From Lepas anatifera (taxonomy: Eukaryota > Arthropoda > Thecostraca > Lepadidae): a stretch of 64,000 bases of DNA. The notes below the pieces were generated by a model, which had not been told where the DNA came from, made no database searches, and was given only the letters and a program-made list of their open reading frames with translations. Position numbers and translations under genes: made by a program. Numbering within the stretch: the stretch's first letter is position 1; the number at the start of each line of letters is the position of its first letter. Shown here piece after piece: positions 1 to 11,220 of the stretch. The DNA lies in contig JAOTON010001141.1 in the NCBI GenBank assembly GCA_034440635.1, positions 655,001-719,000 on the forward strand, given 5' to 3'.

Positions 1-984
1 CCAGGTGGCCTTGGTGAAATTGACGGCATTAGTGTAATCCTTTTATAAGATAGCATCTACACGGATTAATAAAACTGCGAGCTTTTGAAGTTCACTTGGT
101 ACTCCAGTCCATCTCTTCAAAGACACTCTGAAGATTTTAATGTCATGGTACAGCTTCTAGGGTTTTTTAATGTTGTGAGCCGGCTATCTAAAAGCCAGTC
201 AGCATGCATTTATGCATATATATATAGATCTTAAGCATCCCTTTTGATTGAAGTGGTAGCTCACTGAAGTCAGTTTAAGAAGAGTCAGGCGCCGAATTTT
301 GGGCCGGAAAGACGCGTTATAGCAGGTGATGAAATAAAAAAACTGTTGAAAATTAAAGGAAAAACTACTCCCATCGGTCAGGGCCATAAGGACCGGACTG
401 AGCTTTTCCATTCTGTAATCCTATTGCGATTCAGACATTTTTGAAGCTACCTATATTTTCCGATTGTCCTTGCCGATTTTTTTACATCCTTGTCCAACTC
501 TTGGATTTGTTTTTTTGCTGTTTGGTCCAAATATATTGGCATGCCTTCAAAGAATATACATTTGTCGTAAGGTTGACATATGATAGCCGCTGTAGAAATA
601 TATAATACATATATATGTGTTTGAAATTTTCCAAAAGTTTCAATGGTGTACCAGTGCCAGCTTTGGAGGTTGGCGGGAAATTGACCATCCTGTCGCAAGA
701 AAAGCTCCACCAACGGCCAGTGGCCCATCCTCCCCTTGTAGAAAATCCTGGATTGGTACATATCGTCTCTCTTCGGTTGGCCCCATGAGTCAGCAGGTCT
801 TTTCAATGCTTGTGGAAACTTATGAGCTGAATTCGCTTTTCTACTTATGAACCTATGAGCTTGATTTCATTTGCCACATTAATATATAAAAAGCTCTGGC
901 AAACGATTACTTCTTCACTGCAAACAGTATACGTCCATTAAACCAAGCTCACATGTCCATTTGTCCTAAAATTTCTGGGGTTTT
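1..984. other. Intergenic/intronic sequence, no recognised gene
   Basis: No family was recognised. The longest open frame is 119 codons on the minus strand (806-447). It has a somewhat protein-like composition with Trp- and Tyr-rich wording such as FYKGRMGHWPLVELFLRQDG, but it matches nothing I can name and has no splice or initiation context. It could be a decayed transposon reading frame. Confidence 0.3.
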
Positions 985-1140
985 ACGACGCACCAGCTAC
1001 CAAGGCTACACGGTGTCGCCAACTGTCACACTGCTGGGAGGGATTCTGAGGATCAGGCCAACTTATTCAGTCTCCGACGGGACTTAAACCCGGGACCGGT
1101 TAATTAGGAGATTTGTATGCTATCCATTAAACCACCCGTC
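985..1140 (-). mobile_element. tRNA-derived SINE copy (family B)
   Basis: On the minus strand the sequence has a tRNA-like A box (GGGTGGTTTAATGGATAGCA) and B box (GGTCCCGGGTTTAAGTCC). These are followed by a body ending in TGGCGACACCGTGT. The same body word occurs near 43275 and 47812, and the head matches the copy at 43001. It is an old SINE remnant, not a functional tRNA gene, because the cloverleaf arms do not pair well. Confidence 0.55.
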
Positions 1141-1970
1141 CCCCGTGTGTCCATTTATCCGCATATGCCAAGAAGCAATCGCACGTGTAATCAATTTCCA
1201 CCCTCTAGATGCCGGCTCAATTTCGGTCTGTTTCACCACAGTACTGATGTCAGCCGTGGGTCAGAACCTGCATAGCCTGTTGGAAGCTAATCAGCTGCAA
1301 TCTCACTAACGGCAGGAGTAGCGGCGGTGGCACTGCCGCTGTGTGATGGAAACGTCGCCGGGTGCTGCATCTGGAGCGAGGTCAGGCGTGTCCCGCCTGC
1401 AGCTCCACCAGCACCGCACAGGGGCAGCCTCCTAAATCACCCCCACACTCGGCCACCCAGCTCCACCCTTCCCTGCCTGCGCAGTATTGCATACACATAC
1501 TACACCGAAAACAAGGTGGCTGCTGCTGCTTACGACCGGTTGGTTTTTTTACCAGGCCGGGTCAGTCACGCTTGCGAGGGAGTTTTGTTAATGCCGTGAA
1601 GGCTGAAGACAGCTAGCAGAAGTAGATGCAAAATATTATGATGTCTGGGAGAGCTTCAAGGTGACTGAGTCTCTGCATTGGCCTCTTTGCCTAAAACTAG
1701 TATATTTCTGAATGGTAAACAATATCAAACACTTATTCACACTGAGCACGGAATCTGACCAGGCTTTTCAATAAGCTATTTGGTCTAAGATTGAGGAGGG
1801 TGCTAACATTTTTAAAAACTTCAAGCACTAAGATGAGCTTAGGATGGAGCAGATTGATAAACACGTGAGTGAAGACCAAATTACGAAAGAATTGTCTGAT
1901 CACATTGACCATTTAATCACTTATTAACCCTGGGAGAATTATGATCTGCTATGATGAGCGAGACGGGAAG

Positions 1971-2331
1971 AGTTGACAAGTAGCTCAGTTGGTAGAGCGT
2001 TGGGCTCCGGCCCGCTGCTCAGAAGCATGCCGTGGCAGTGCATGTCCAGGCTTGGGATCGGTTCCCCTGAGACGCTCCGGCGCTCAATAGTTTACCCGAC
2101 GTACAGGTCGGCTGGCAACTGACTGGTGAGAGGGTGACCTGAGCGGGGTGGCCGTCCCTGTGCTTTGTGGGACGTAAAACTTTGGCTTCTTAATCAACCC
2201 TTCATTGCGGGGGTTGCTCGTTCGGGTGGTGGGGTCGGGGTCTCCGTGACAAGTCCCTTGATGACTTTAGTGAGACACCGACTCCAACAGTGGAACTGAG
2301 AACAACTTGAACAAAATTTATAAAAAAGTAG
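1971..2331 (+). mobile_element. Full-length tRNA-derived SINE (family A, copy 1)
   Basis: The head carries an A box (TAGCTCAGTTGGTAGAGCG) and a B-box-like GGGATCGGTTCCCC. The body of about 280 bases is shared with 7172-7528 and, at its 3' part, with 52024-52155. The strongest shared block is GGTCGGGGTCTCCGTGACAA (near 2233). The tail ends in an A-rich AAATTTATAAAAAA. The structure is that of an RNA polymerase III SINE moved by a LINE partner. Confidence 0.75.
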
Positions 2332-3315
2332 GATATATTAAGTTGAGTAGCTGACGGATGATCATCAAATAATTACTGACTATAATCCGATGGATCAGAG
2401 TATCAAGCTGGCTTAGCCTCTTGTCCACCAATATCTCTATGGTGGTAGCAGACAAGGCTGCAAGAGTCTCTGAGTCAAAATCTAATGTACTGAGTAAACA
2501 AGAGCCATCTATGAAGTTTGCATGACCACAGGATGCCCTGTTGTCAAACAAAATACTTGAAACCCGGAAAGTGAATTATTTTCAGACAAGAGCTGGTTTT
2601 TTCAACTGATCTTGCATGGTCTGACAACTTTTTAGTCTCAGTAAGAAATCCTAGTGCAAAAACACCAACCCAAAACTAATTCAAGGTTGAAAGAGCAACA
2701 ACATAGTTTGTATGAGAAATAGTTTTTTTGTGGAAAATAATCGGATTCTGGCATGACGGGTGTTGTTGCTAATTGACAAACCATAAGTTTTTCGCAAATC
2801 GCAAGTGGTGTTCATTTATAGTCCAATTTCACTACAGAACAGCAGAACGTTTCAAAGCTGTGTCGTTCCATCCCATGCATGCGTTCATTGTTGTCTGCGT
2901 TACCATATGTCGATCCCCCGCCTCCTGTTACTGCCTGCTTGTGTTCTATCGCCATTTGTCGACGGCGCGGGCGGGGGTCACCCCAAGGAGAGTTACCTCG
3001 GTCAAATTGTACATCTAAGAACTAGAGACTTAACCTATTATGGATTATGTCGAAGTTCCTCCCAGGTTTCAATGTGTATATATTTGTTTACTATATTTTG
3101 CCACAGTTGAATTTCGTTCACGTACTATATGTGCTTCTGCTGTGCTAGTATATTCCAGTTGTGTCACGATGTAATAGAATAAGTATATATATATATATAT
3201 ATATATACCACTGTTGTCCCCGAAAAAGCCTCTAGAACCATGCTCGTAGCGCGAAGTTTAGGATTCCGAAAAATAGTTTAACATTAGGTTTTCAAATATC
3301 ATAGCCTGGCCGGTC
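2332..3315. other. No gene seen; short AT-dinucleotide run
   Basis: The open frames here are short and overlap in several frames without coding character. An alternating TA run lies at about 3184-3208. Nothing else was recognised. Confidence 0.4.
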
Positions 3316-3323
3316 CACACTTA
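3316..3323 (+). repeat. Left 8-bp target-site duplication of the giant hAT-like element
   Basis: CACACTTA immediately precedes the inverted terminus CAGGGACGGCGGATTCCA. The identical octamer immediately follows the opposite terminus at 14060-14067. Eight-base duplications are the hallmark of hAT integration. Confidence 0.6.
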
Positions 3324-6300
3324 CAGGGACGGCGGATTCCAGGGTGCAAGTGGTGCAGTTGCACCACTCGATTTTTTCAAGTGGTGCAAAAGTATCTTTT
3401 TGCACCACTTGTTTTGGCTTTGTCCAGGGAGGCGCCCCCCCAGGCCTCAGCCGGCGCCCCCGGCCGGTCAGAGAAAATCAAGCCTAATTACCACCTACCT
3501 GAAGAGGTAGGATCCTCTGTGAAAAAGACATGTTCATACATGAATGACGCACCTTGACATCAAAACTGCGCCCTGGAAGGCAAAAGGCGCCCCCCCTTGA
3601 GTAAAGGCGCCCCTCTGGATAGCATAGGCGCCCTTAAAAAGCGTAGGCGCCTCCTGGACAGCTGAGGCGCCTCCGAAGAAGAGAAACGGCGCCCCTAGAT
3701 ATCACATGCGCCCCCTGGTTAGCACAGGCACCCCTTGACAGCAAAAGGCGCCCCCCCGCAGAGAAAAGGCGCCCCCTGGACAACATAGGCGCCCTTTGAT
3801 AAGAAAGGCGCCCCCTGGAGAGATAAGAGAGAATCCCCCTTCCTGAGAACAACGGCGGCAGGGACGGCGGATTCCGCAGGACAGGGTGTGCAGTTGCACA
3901 CCTTGAAAAAATGATGGTGTACAATAATATATTTTTGCACACCTGGTTTTGACATCGTACGGGGAGGCCCTCACGGATTTGGGTGGCACCCCCGGATTTT
4001 GCCGGCGCCCCCGGCCGGTCAAGAGAAAATCAGACACATCGCCTGTCTGAAGGGGTAGTACCCTCTGTGTAAAATAAAATACACTTTCAAATATGAATGG
4101 CGCCCCCTGACATCAAAGCTGCACCCTGGACAGCAAAAGGTGCCCACCCCCTTGAGTAAAAGCGCCCCTCTGGATAGCAAAGGCGACCTCTAGACAGCAG
4201 AGGCGCCCCTGGACAGAAAAAGGCACCCCCAATTGAGGAGTAACGACGCCCCTGAATAGCATAAGCGCCCTCTGGTTAGCACAGGCACTCCTGTACACTT
4301 AGAGGCGCCCCCTCCCCCATAGAGCAAAGGCACCCCTCTGGATATCATAAGCCAGGGACGGCGGATTCCAGGGTGCAAGTGGTGCAGTTGCACCACTCGA
4401 TTTTTTTCAAGTGGTGCAAAAGTATCTTTTTGCACCACTTGTTTTGGCTTTGTCCAGGGAGGCGCCCCCCAGGCCTCAGCCGGCGCCCCCGGCCGGTCAG
4501 AGAAAATCAAGCCTAATTACCACCTACCTGAAGAGGTAGGATCCTCTGTGAAAAAGACATGTTCATACATGAATGACGCACCTTGACATCAAAACTGCGC
4601 CCTGGAAGGCAAAAGGCGCCCCCCTTGAGTAAAGGCGCCCCTCTGGATAGCATAGGCGCCCTTAAAAAGCGTAGGCGCCTCCTGGACAGCTGAGGCGCCT
4701 CCGAAGAAGAGAAACGGCGCCCCTAGATATCACATGCGCCCCCTGGTTAGCACAGGCACCCCTTGACAGCAAAAGGCGCCCCCCGCAGAGAAAAGGCGCC
4801 CCCTGGACAACATAGGCGCCCTTTGATAAGAAAGGCGCCCCCTGGAGAGATAAGAGAGAACCCCCTTCCTGAGAACAACGGCGGCAGGGACGGCGGATTC
4901 CGCAGGACAGGGTGTGCAGTTGCACACCTTGAAAAATGATGGTGTACAATAATATATTTTTGCACACCTGGTTTTGACATCGTACGGGGAGGCCCTCACG
5001 GATTTGGGTGGCACCCCCGGATTTTGCCGGCGCCCCCGGCCGGTCAAGAGAAAATCAGACACATCGCCTGTCTGAAGGGGTAGTACCCTCTGTGTAAAAT
5101 AAAATACACTTTCAAATATGAATGGCGCCCCCTGACATCAAAGCTGCACCCTGGACAGCAAAAGGTGCCCACCCCCTTGAGTAAAAGCGCCCCTCTGGAT
5201 AGCAAAGGCGACCTCTAGACAGCAGAGGCGCCCCTGGACAGAAAAAGGCACCCCCAATTGAGGAGTAACGACGCCCCTGAATAGCATAAGCGCCCTCTGG
5301 TTAGCACAGGCACTCCTGTACACTTAGAGGCGCCCCCTCCCCCATAGAGCAAAGGCACCCCTCTGGATATCATAAGCCAGGGACGGCGGATTCCAGGGTG
5401 CAAGTGGTGCAGTTGCACCACTCGATTTTTTTCAAGTGGTGCAAAAGTATCTTTTTGCACCACTTGTTTTGGCTTTGTCCAGGGAGGCGCCCCCCCAGGC
5501 CTCAGCCGGCGCCCCCGGCCGGTCAGAGAAAATCAAGCCTAATTACCACCTACCTGAAGAGGTAGGATCCTCTGTGAAAAAGACATGTTCATACATGAAT
5601 GACGCACCTTGACATCAAAACTGCGCCCTGGAAGGCAAAAAGGCGCCCCCCTTGAGTAAAGGCGCCCCTCTGGATAGCATAGGCGCCCTTAAAAGCGTAG
5701 GCGCCTCCTGGACAGCTGAGGCGCCTCCGAAGAAGAGAAACGGCGCCCCTAGATATCACATGCGCCCCCTGGTTAGCACAGGCACCCCTTGACAGCAAAA
5801 GGCGCCCCCCGCAGAGAAAAGGCGCCCCCTGGACAACATAGGCGCCCTTTGATAAGAAAGGCGCCCCCTGGAGAGATAAGAGAGAACCCCCCTTCCTGAG
5901 AACAACGGCGGCAGGGACGGCGGATTCCGCAGGACAGGGTGTGCAGTTGCACACCTTGAAAAAATGATGGTGTACAATAATATATTTTTGCACACCTGGT
6001 TTTGACATCGTACGGGGAGGCCCTCACGGATTTGGGTGGCACCCCCGGATTTTGCCGGCGCCCCCGGCCGGTCAAGAGAAAATCAGACACATCGCCTGTC
6101 TGAAGGGGTAGTACCCTCTGTGTAAAATAAAATACACTTTCAAATATGAATGGCGCCCCTGACATCAAAGCTGCACCCTGGACAGCAAAAGGTGCCCACC
6201 CCCTTGAGTAAAAGCGCCCCTCTGGATAGCAAAGGCGACCTCTAGACAGCAGAGGCGCCCCTGGACAGAAAAAGGCACCCCCAATTGAGGAGTAACGACG

Positions 6301-6403
6301 CCCCTGAATAGCATAAGCGCCCTCTGGTTAGCACAGGCACTCCTGTACACTTAGAGGCGCCCCCTCCCCCATAGAGCAAAGGCACCCCTCTGGATATCAT
6401 AAG
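3324..6403. repeat. Three-copy tandem macrosatellite, unit about 1.03 kb
   Basis: Units begin with CAGGGACGGCGGATTCCA at 3324, 4353 and 5378 (periods 1029 and 1025). Each unit is a diverged dimer. The first half opens with a GGTGCAAGTGGTGCAGTTGC word. The second half opens at about +530 with GGGACGGCGGATTCCGCAGG. Each half carries a hairpin-prone GTGGTGCA or TGTGCA module, a CCGGCGCCCCCGGCCGGTCA block and an array of short repeats. The three units differ almost only in homopolymer lengths. Frames that stay open on the minus strand across several units are a by-product of the repetition. Confidence 0.9.
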
Positions 6404-6905
6404 CTCCCTTTAATAGCAATCGCGCTCCCTGGACAGCAGGGGCGCCCTCTGGATAGGATAGGCGCCCCAAAAACAGCAAATACGCCCTTTGATACCAAAA
6501 GCGCCCCATGGACAGAACACACCCTCTGGATAGCATAGGCACCCCTGGACGGCAGAGACGCCCCTAAAGAAGAGCAACGGCACCCCGGGATAGCATATGC
6601 GCCCCTGGTTAGCACAGGCACCCCTGGACAGCAAAAGGCGGCCCCCGCCCCCTGAGTAAAGGATCCGGGTCTCTGGATAGCATAGGTGCCCCTGGATAGC
6701 GCAGGCGCCTCCTGGACAGCAGAGACGCCTCCGAAGAAGATCAACGGCGCCCCTTGATATCATATGCACCCCCTGGTTAGCACAGACATCCCTGGATAGC
6801 AAAAGGCGCCCCCCTCCGAGAGCAAAGGCGCCCCCTCTGGAAAGAATAAGCACCCATGGATAGGAAAGGCGCCCCCTGGAAAGGACAGCAGAACATTTTT
6901 TAAGG
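6404..6905. repeat. Degenerate continuation of the GGCGCC short-repeat array
   Basis: Repeats of 25-32 bases of the form RGGCGCCCCYGGAYAGCA continue past the third macrosatellite unit, with much more sequence variation than inside the units. They end in a G-rich stretch near 6915-6935. A solo TTAA-type terminus-like piece with a GGGGGATCAAACCCCC palindrome lies at about 6966-6982. Confidence 0.8.
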
Positions 6906-7171
6906 AAAACTCAGTTGAGGGGGGCGGTGGAGATTTTCTTGTGCTGGCCATTATAATGTCTTCGGGGGATCAAACCCCCATTTGGAGGGGCGCGTTAATA
7001 AAATTTAGACGTGCTAGTGTTAAAAAATGTCTCCTAATTTTTGTTATTCCATATTCTAAAGATTAGAGATGCTGCCCAGGACTGCGGTTTTTTTTTGTCA
7101 ACGGAAAAAGGCTAAACCGGGTTTGCGAAAAGGCCAAAAGGTTCAAATTGTATTTGCACTAAAAAATCTTG

Positions 7172-7528
7172 TTTTTTTATAAATTTCGTCCAAGTTCTTC
7201 CCAGTACGGCTGTTGGAGTCTGAATCTCATTAAAGTCCTCAAGGGACTTGTCACGGAGACCCCGACCCCACCACCCGAACGAGTAACGCCAACAATGAAG
7301 GTTTGATTTAGAAGCCAAAGTTTAACCTCCCACAAAGCACAGGGATGGCCGCCTCGCTCAGGTCACCCTCTCATCAGTCAGTTGCCAGCCGACCTACGTC
7401 GGGCAAACGATTGAGCGCCGGAGCGTCTCAGGGGAACCGATCTCAAGCCTGGACATGCACTGCCACTGCATGCTTCTCAGCAGCGGGCCGGAGCCCGACG
7501 CTCTACCAACCGAGCAACCGGGGCGGCC
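7172..7528 (-). mobile_element. Full-length tRNA-derived SINE (family A, copy 2)
   Basis: This is the reverse-orientation copy of the element at 1971-2331. It has an A box (TGCTCGGTTGGTAGAGCG), a B-box-like GAGATCGGTTCCCC, the same body, the GGTCGGGGTCTCCGTGACAA block and the AAATTTATAAAAAA tail. The copies agree over their whole length with scattered substitutions, so both derive from one source family. Confidence 0.78.
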
Positions 7529-7649
7529 AAATGGCCAAATAAATACCACAAAAGCCATATTTGAGGCTAAAACGAACCCTACCGGGTTTCATAAACCCAC
7601 AGAAAAAGGACAGAGCACTCTTGTATCACTGCAGTGAACAGTGCACTGT

Positions 7650-8490
7650 ATAAAACTAAATGTTAATAATTTGATATTGACTTGACGATATATTTTTAGC
7701 ACACTGCCCATCTCATAAGAAGGCAGGAGTCCCCTTCCAATCCCGTGTGGCGACCCAATTATTTTATCCACATAACTAAACAATTTGTTAGCATCATCAA
7801 TTATCTTGGCCGCATTACTCCCCACTAACATTTGATATCTTCCTGCTTTTCCTGTGAATTGTTTGCTCTTGAACAGTGACGGATCCATAGGCAGATCCAG
7901 GATTGCCAATCGGAGGGGAGCACCTTCCCGGGGGGCGCCATCCGGAGCAGGGGGCGCCACTTTTGACCGGAAAAACCTACCAGGTGGGCGTAAAATCCTA
8001 TCGGTGAGCACCGATTTCGCATTCTGGGGGAGAGTGGGAAGCGCCACTTCAAGCGAGTGCCATCGACCTTTCAGGGGGCGCCGTGACCATTTCAGGGGGC
8101 GCCGAGGATCGATTGGGGGGCTGCATCTGCCCCTCCCCTTTGCCCCCTGGATCCGCGTATGGGCGGATCTAGAATTTTAGTAAGGTGAGGGGGGGAAACG
8201 CGGAGCCTCAAAGTGGGCACTTTACCATCAACTTTTCACCCAAAAGGCGCCTATGGTATTCGGTTTTCGGTTGCCGTCATATTGGTGGATCGTATTTTTA
8301 ACAACGTCCTATCCCACCCTCTCCCAGCCATAACAGTTTGTACCAGCCAAGCAAGATGCCTATTTGGCGTGATATTTGAAACAATGAATTGCTAAACAGT
8401 TCAGTCCACACTTTTTTCGGCACCTCTTGAAAAACCTGTAACTGCCACTAGGACATGGAGAAATTCAAGACACTTGGGAAGATGCAACAG
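7650..8490 (-). pseudogene. Unrecognised coding-like remnant interrupted by an insertion
   Basis: A minus-strand frame runs through 7873-7650 with protein-like wording (FKSKQFTGKAGRYQMLVGSN, DDANKLFSYVDKIIG). It is broken at 7873 by the CAGTGACGGATCC terminus. The octamer CTCTTGAA directly precedes that terminus (7866-7873) and recurs at 8424-8431. If the sequence between them is an insertion, the same frame continues upstream for about 20 more codons on the far side. I do not recognise the family. A decayed transposon gene is the most likely source. Confidence 0.3.
7874..8162. mobile_element. hAT-like MITE, decayed
   Basis: The left end CAGTGACGGATCC and the right end CTGGATCCGC form imperfect inverted repeats. 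The interior holds GGGGGCGCC words, as in the giant element and the element at 18329. A further terminus-like GGGCGGATCTAG follows at about 8161. The true right boundary may instead be at about 8423. Confidence 0.45.
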
Positions 8491-9160
8491 CTGAACATAA
8501 AGGTACATATCTGGGGATTTTTCTATTAGTGAAGAGGGGTTAAGTTTATTTTAATATCAAATATGATAAGCATCATTTTGCCTTTCCACGTGGCCAAGAT
8601 TCGTAAGATAATGGTGAGAGGACATTGAAAATAATCGCAGCGAGTGTGAACCTGGCCTGTGCGCTGTCCAAGAAAATTACCTCAGCGGAAAAGCTTTTAA
8701 GTTGTAGGAAACACAAGCCGGACTTTAACTCACATTATTAATTGCTCCTAAAAAACAATGTTTGAACCAGATGGCAGACTCAAGGAGATATAAGGGAAGT
8801 TGAAACGTTAAGATAAACACAGAATGAAGTATGTGGGCATTTTCCATCGACCTTTATCTATATTCTTCAATTCATCAGCATGGGAGAATTGCTCTTTTGC
8901 GTGAAATTTCGGAGGTGTTAAGAGAATTTCGGTAGCCATGTGATTGAATGCTGAAATAGATCATGCCATAGGCATTTGTGATTTGTGACATAAATGGGCC
9001 CTACTAGAATAAAAAGAAAACAGTTTCAACGTGTCCAAGTACTCTCTTGATAAATTGATAACTTTTTTCGTTTATTGGCTGTAATTTGCGCGTTTAATGA
9101 TCATGTGCAGTGTTCAGATCGAAGTGAAAAGACCATTCAGATTGATAAAACGAGTATATT
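8491..9160. other. No feature seen
   Basis: AT-rich sequence without a long open frame or recognised repeat. Confidence 0.4.
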
Positions 9161-10630
9161 TTGTCACTGACCATCCACTTATACCATCAACCATCGCCTT
9201 CAGGTCAAGTTCAGGACTCATTTAAGAGAAGAGGTGAGCGTGCACTGTGCATGCCCAAATCGAGACACAGCCGCCCTCCCGATGGACAGACCGCGCAGAA
9301 ATACGTCCTCGTCGCGTTTGATTTCGCGCACGCGTACGACGTAGTGGACCACCACCTGCTACGCGTTCGCCTGCTGTAGATGGGGCTGTCAAATTGCACG
9401 GTGGCCTGGATTTGGCAGTGACTCCGGGACCGAAGAGTCCAGGTGGAACTAAATGGTGTGCTTTCCAGTGAGCGCATTTTCCGAACTGGCCTGCCGTAAG
9501 GAAGTGTCTTATCGCCAGTTTTATTTTGTATGGGCGGCTCGGCTGGTAGACGCACTCTGCGCGGTTCCCGGATGCTCCCCTACATGTACGCCGATGATAC
9601 GGCGGCTCTCTGCACGGGCAACAACATCCAAGTCGCCAAGGACCGGGCGCAATAAAGCTGCTGCTGGCACCCTCATGAAGTGGACCCGACAGCACAAAAT
9701 GGTGGTATCAGGAGCCAAGATCCAAGTACTGGTGATGTCCCAGTGGGCCAGAGACGCCGATCCCTTCAATTTTAAGGTCGACGGGAAGTCTGTCACTGCT
9801 GGAGACACCCTACAGCTACTTGGCGTCACCATCGATCGGCTCCTCCATTTCGGTCCACACTGTAAGAGACTATGGGAGAAGGTCCACCCCCACATCTCCC
9901 ACCTACGTCAACTGTCCGGCTGCAACTGGGGGCTGCACGAACAGCACCTCCGAACCGTCGCTACTGGCTACGTGAGAGGAGCGATGGAGTAAGCGGCCGC
10001 AGCGTGGCTCCACACCACACCGGCATTTCATGTCGAGCTGCTGGAACGCAAAATGAGAGCGTCGGCGCGTATCATCACAGGATGCACCCACTCCACTCCC
10101 AGCCGAGTTAAGACTCCCCGCGTAGCGGCCAGAAGGAGGGTACTCGCGACCCGACTGCTGGTGAAATTCCATACCCTGCCGCCTGAAGACCCTCTGTGAA
10201 GACGTGCGGAGGCGACAGCGCCCTCTCGACTCTCCTCGGTGACCGGGTGGCGGCAGGTGGGCAAAGACATGTGGGATCAAGCAGGCATCTCCCTCCCCAT
10301 CGAGTCTTTCCTTCCTCGACGTCTTCCACTGTGTGTATCAGGAGAGTGAGTCACATTTCAACTAGACGTGGGCCCACTGACATCAGGAGCGCCACCTGTC
10401 CGGAAGAAGCGAGTAGCTCTCCCCACCTCGCTTCCCTGACTCAATGTGCCACATGGGTGTGGACCGACGGGTCAGTGCACGGAGGGGTCACGAGCGGGGA
10501 GCTGGGTCTTCATCGAGTCACCAGACAGAGCCCAGCATGAGCTCAGGCGACCAGCAGGCTCGCTCTGCTCGAGTTTTCAGGCTGAGATGGTAGCCATCCA
10601 AACTGCCTGTGTCTTCCTACTGGACTAATC
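9161..10630 (+). mobile_element. Decayed LINE: reverse transcriptase and RNase H region
   Basis: This is a non-LTR retrotransposon ORF2 remnant. The reverse transcriptase motif FDFAHAYDVVDHHLL lies at about 9317-9361, and the catalytic box YMYADDTAAL at 9581-9610. A thumb-like region with WTRQHKMVVSG and LLGVTIDR follows in another frame (9680-9840). An RNase H start WVWTDGSVHGG lies at 10454-10486, with SFQAEMVAIQTA near 10572-10607. Stops at 9377 and 9418 and at least two frameshifts show it is dead. The RT plus RNase H layout points to an I-, Ingi- or LOA-like clade rather than CR1 or RTE. This is family-level inference. Confidence 0.85.
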
Positions 10631-10689
10631 AGTGCACACAGAAGATCCAGTCATCTTCAGCATGGCCTGCCAAGGTGACGACGCTTTAT

Positions 10690-10925
10690 AGAAATAAAAT
10701 GGCTTCAATGTCTGCAGATAAGACAGCGAATCGGTAAAAATCGCAAACTTCCTCACCATCAGCTTAGACACCTGGTCCAAACAGCAAAAAAAGGAGTACA
10801 GCTCTGAAGTAAAAATGGATCCTTCGTAAGGCAAACTAGAAAACTTCTCAACATCGTCACCAACAAATGCACGCCCTGTGCCATTGTCACTTTCTTTTGC
10901 AACCGTCTATATAGAAACAGACATG
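10690..10925 (-). mobile_element. LINE RNase H fragment, opposite strand
   Basis: On the minus strand the sequence reads YIDGC (10914-10900), then after one frameshift DNGTGRAFVG, SIFTSELYSF and KFAIFTDSLSYLQTLK. The spacing of D, E and D residues in DG, SEL and TDS is that of the RNase H domain of LINE ORF2. It belongs to a different element from the plus-strand LINE ending just before it, so two LINE remnants meet tail to tail here. Confidence 0.7.
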
Positions 10926-11220
10926 GTTTTCGAGCGGCTCCGCAAGCAAGTTCATAAAATACTGGCGCGTCGGTTCAGGAGGCAAATTTTTGCTTTGTTG
11001 GCGTAGGTTGTGTTCGTGTTAACTGTCGAGATGAGCTATGGTTCAATAACAGCTGCTTCATGTGGTTCGACGAGATTGCTGTCGATACCAGCCTGTGCCA
11101 GCCAGGCACAGACTCTCACTCCCTGGTGACGGGTTGCAAAACGCGAGCCACTGTCTTATCTGACTGAGGTAGGCGTCGCCAAAAAAATGTTTGGTATGTG
11201 GGGCGTGTTGGTGACTTATT

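Noticed and set aside
3634..6853. Long minus-strand open frames of 60-147 codons in the GGCGCC array
   Set aside because: They repeat in step with the tandem units and run in several frames at once. There is no initiation context or domain.
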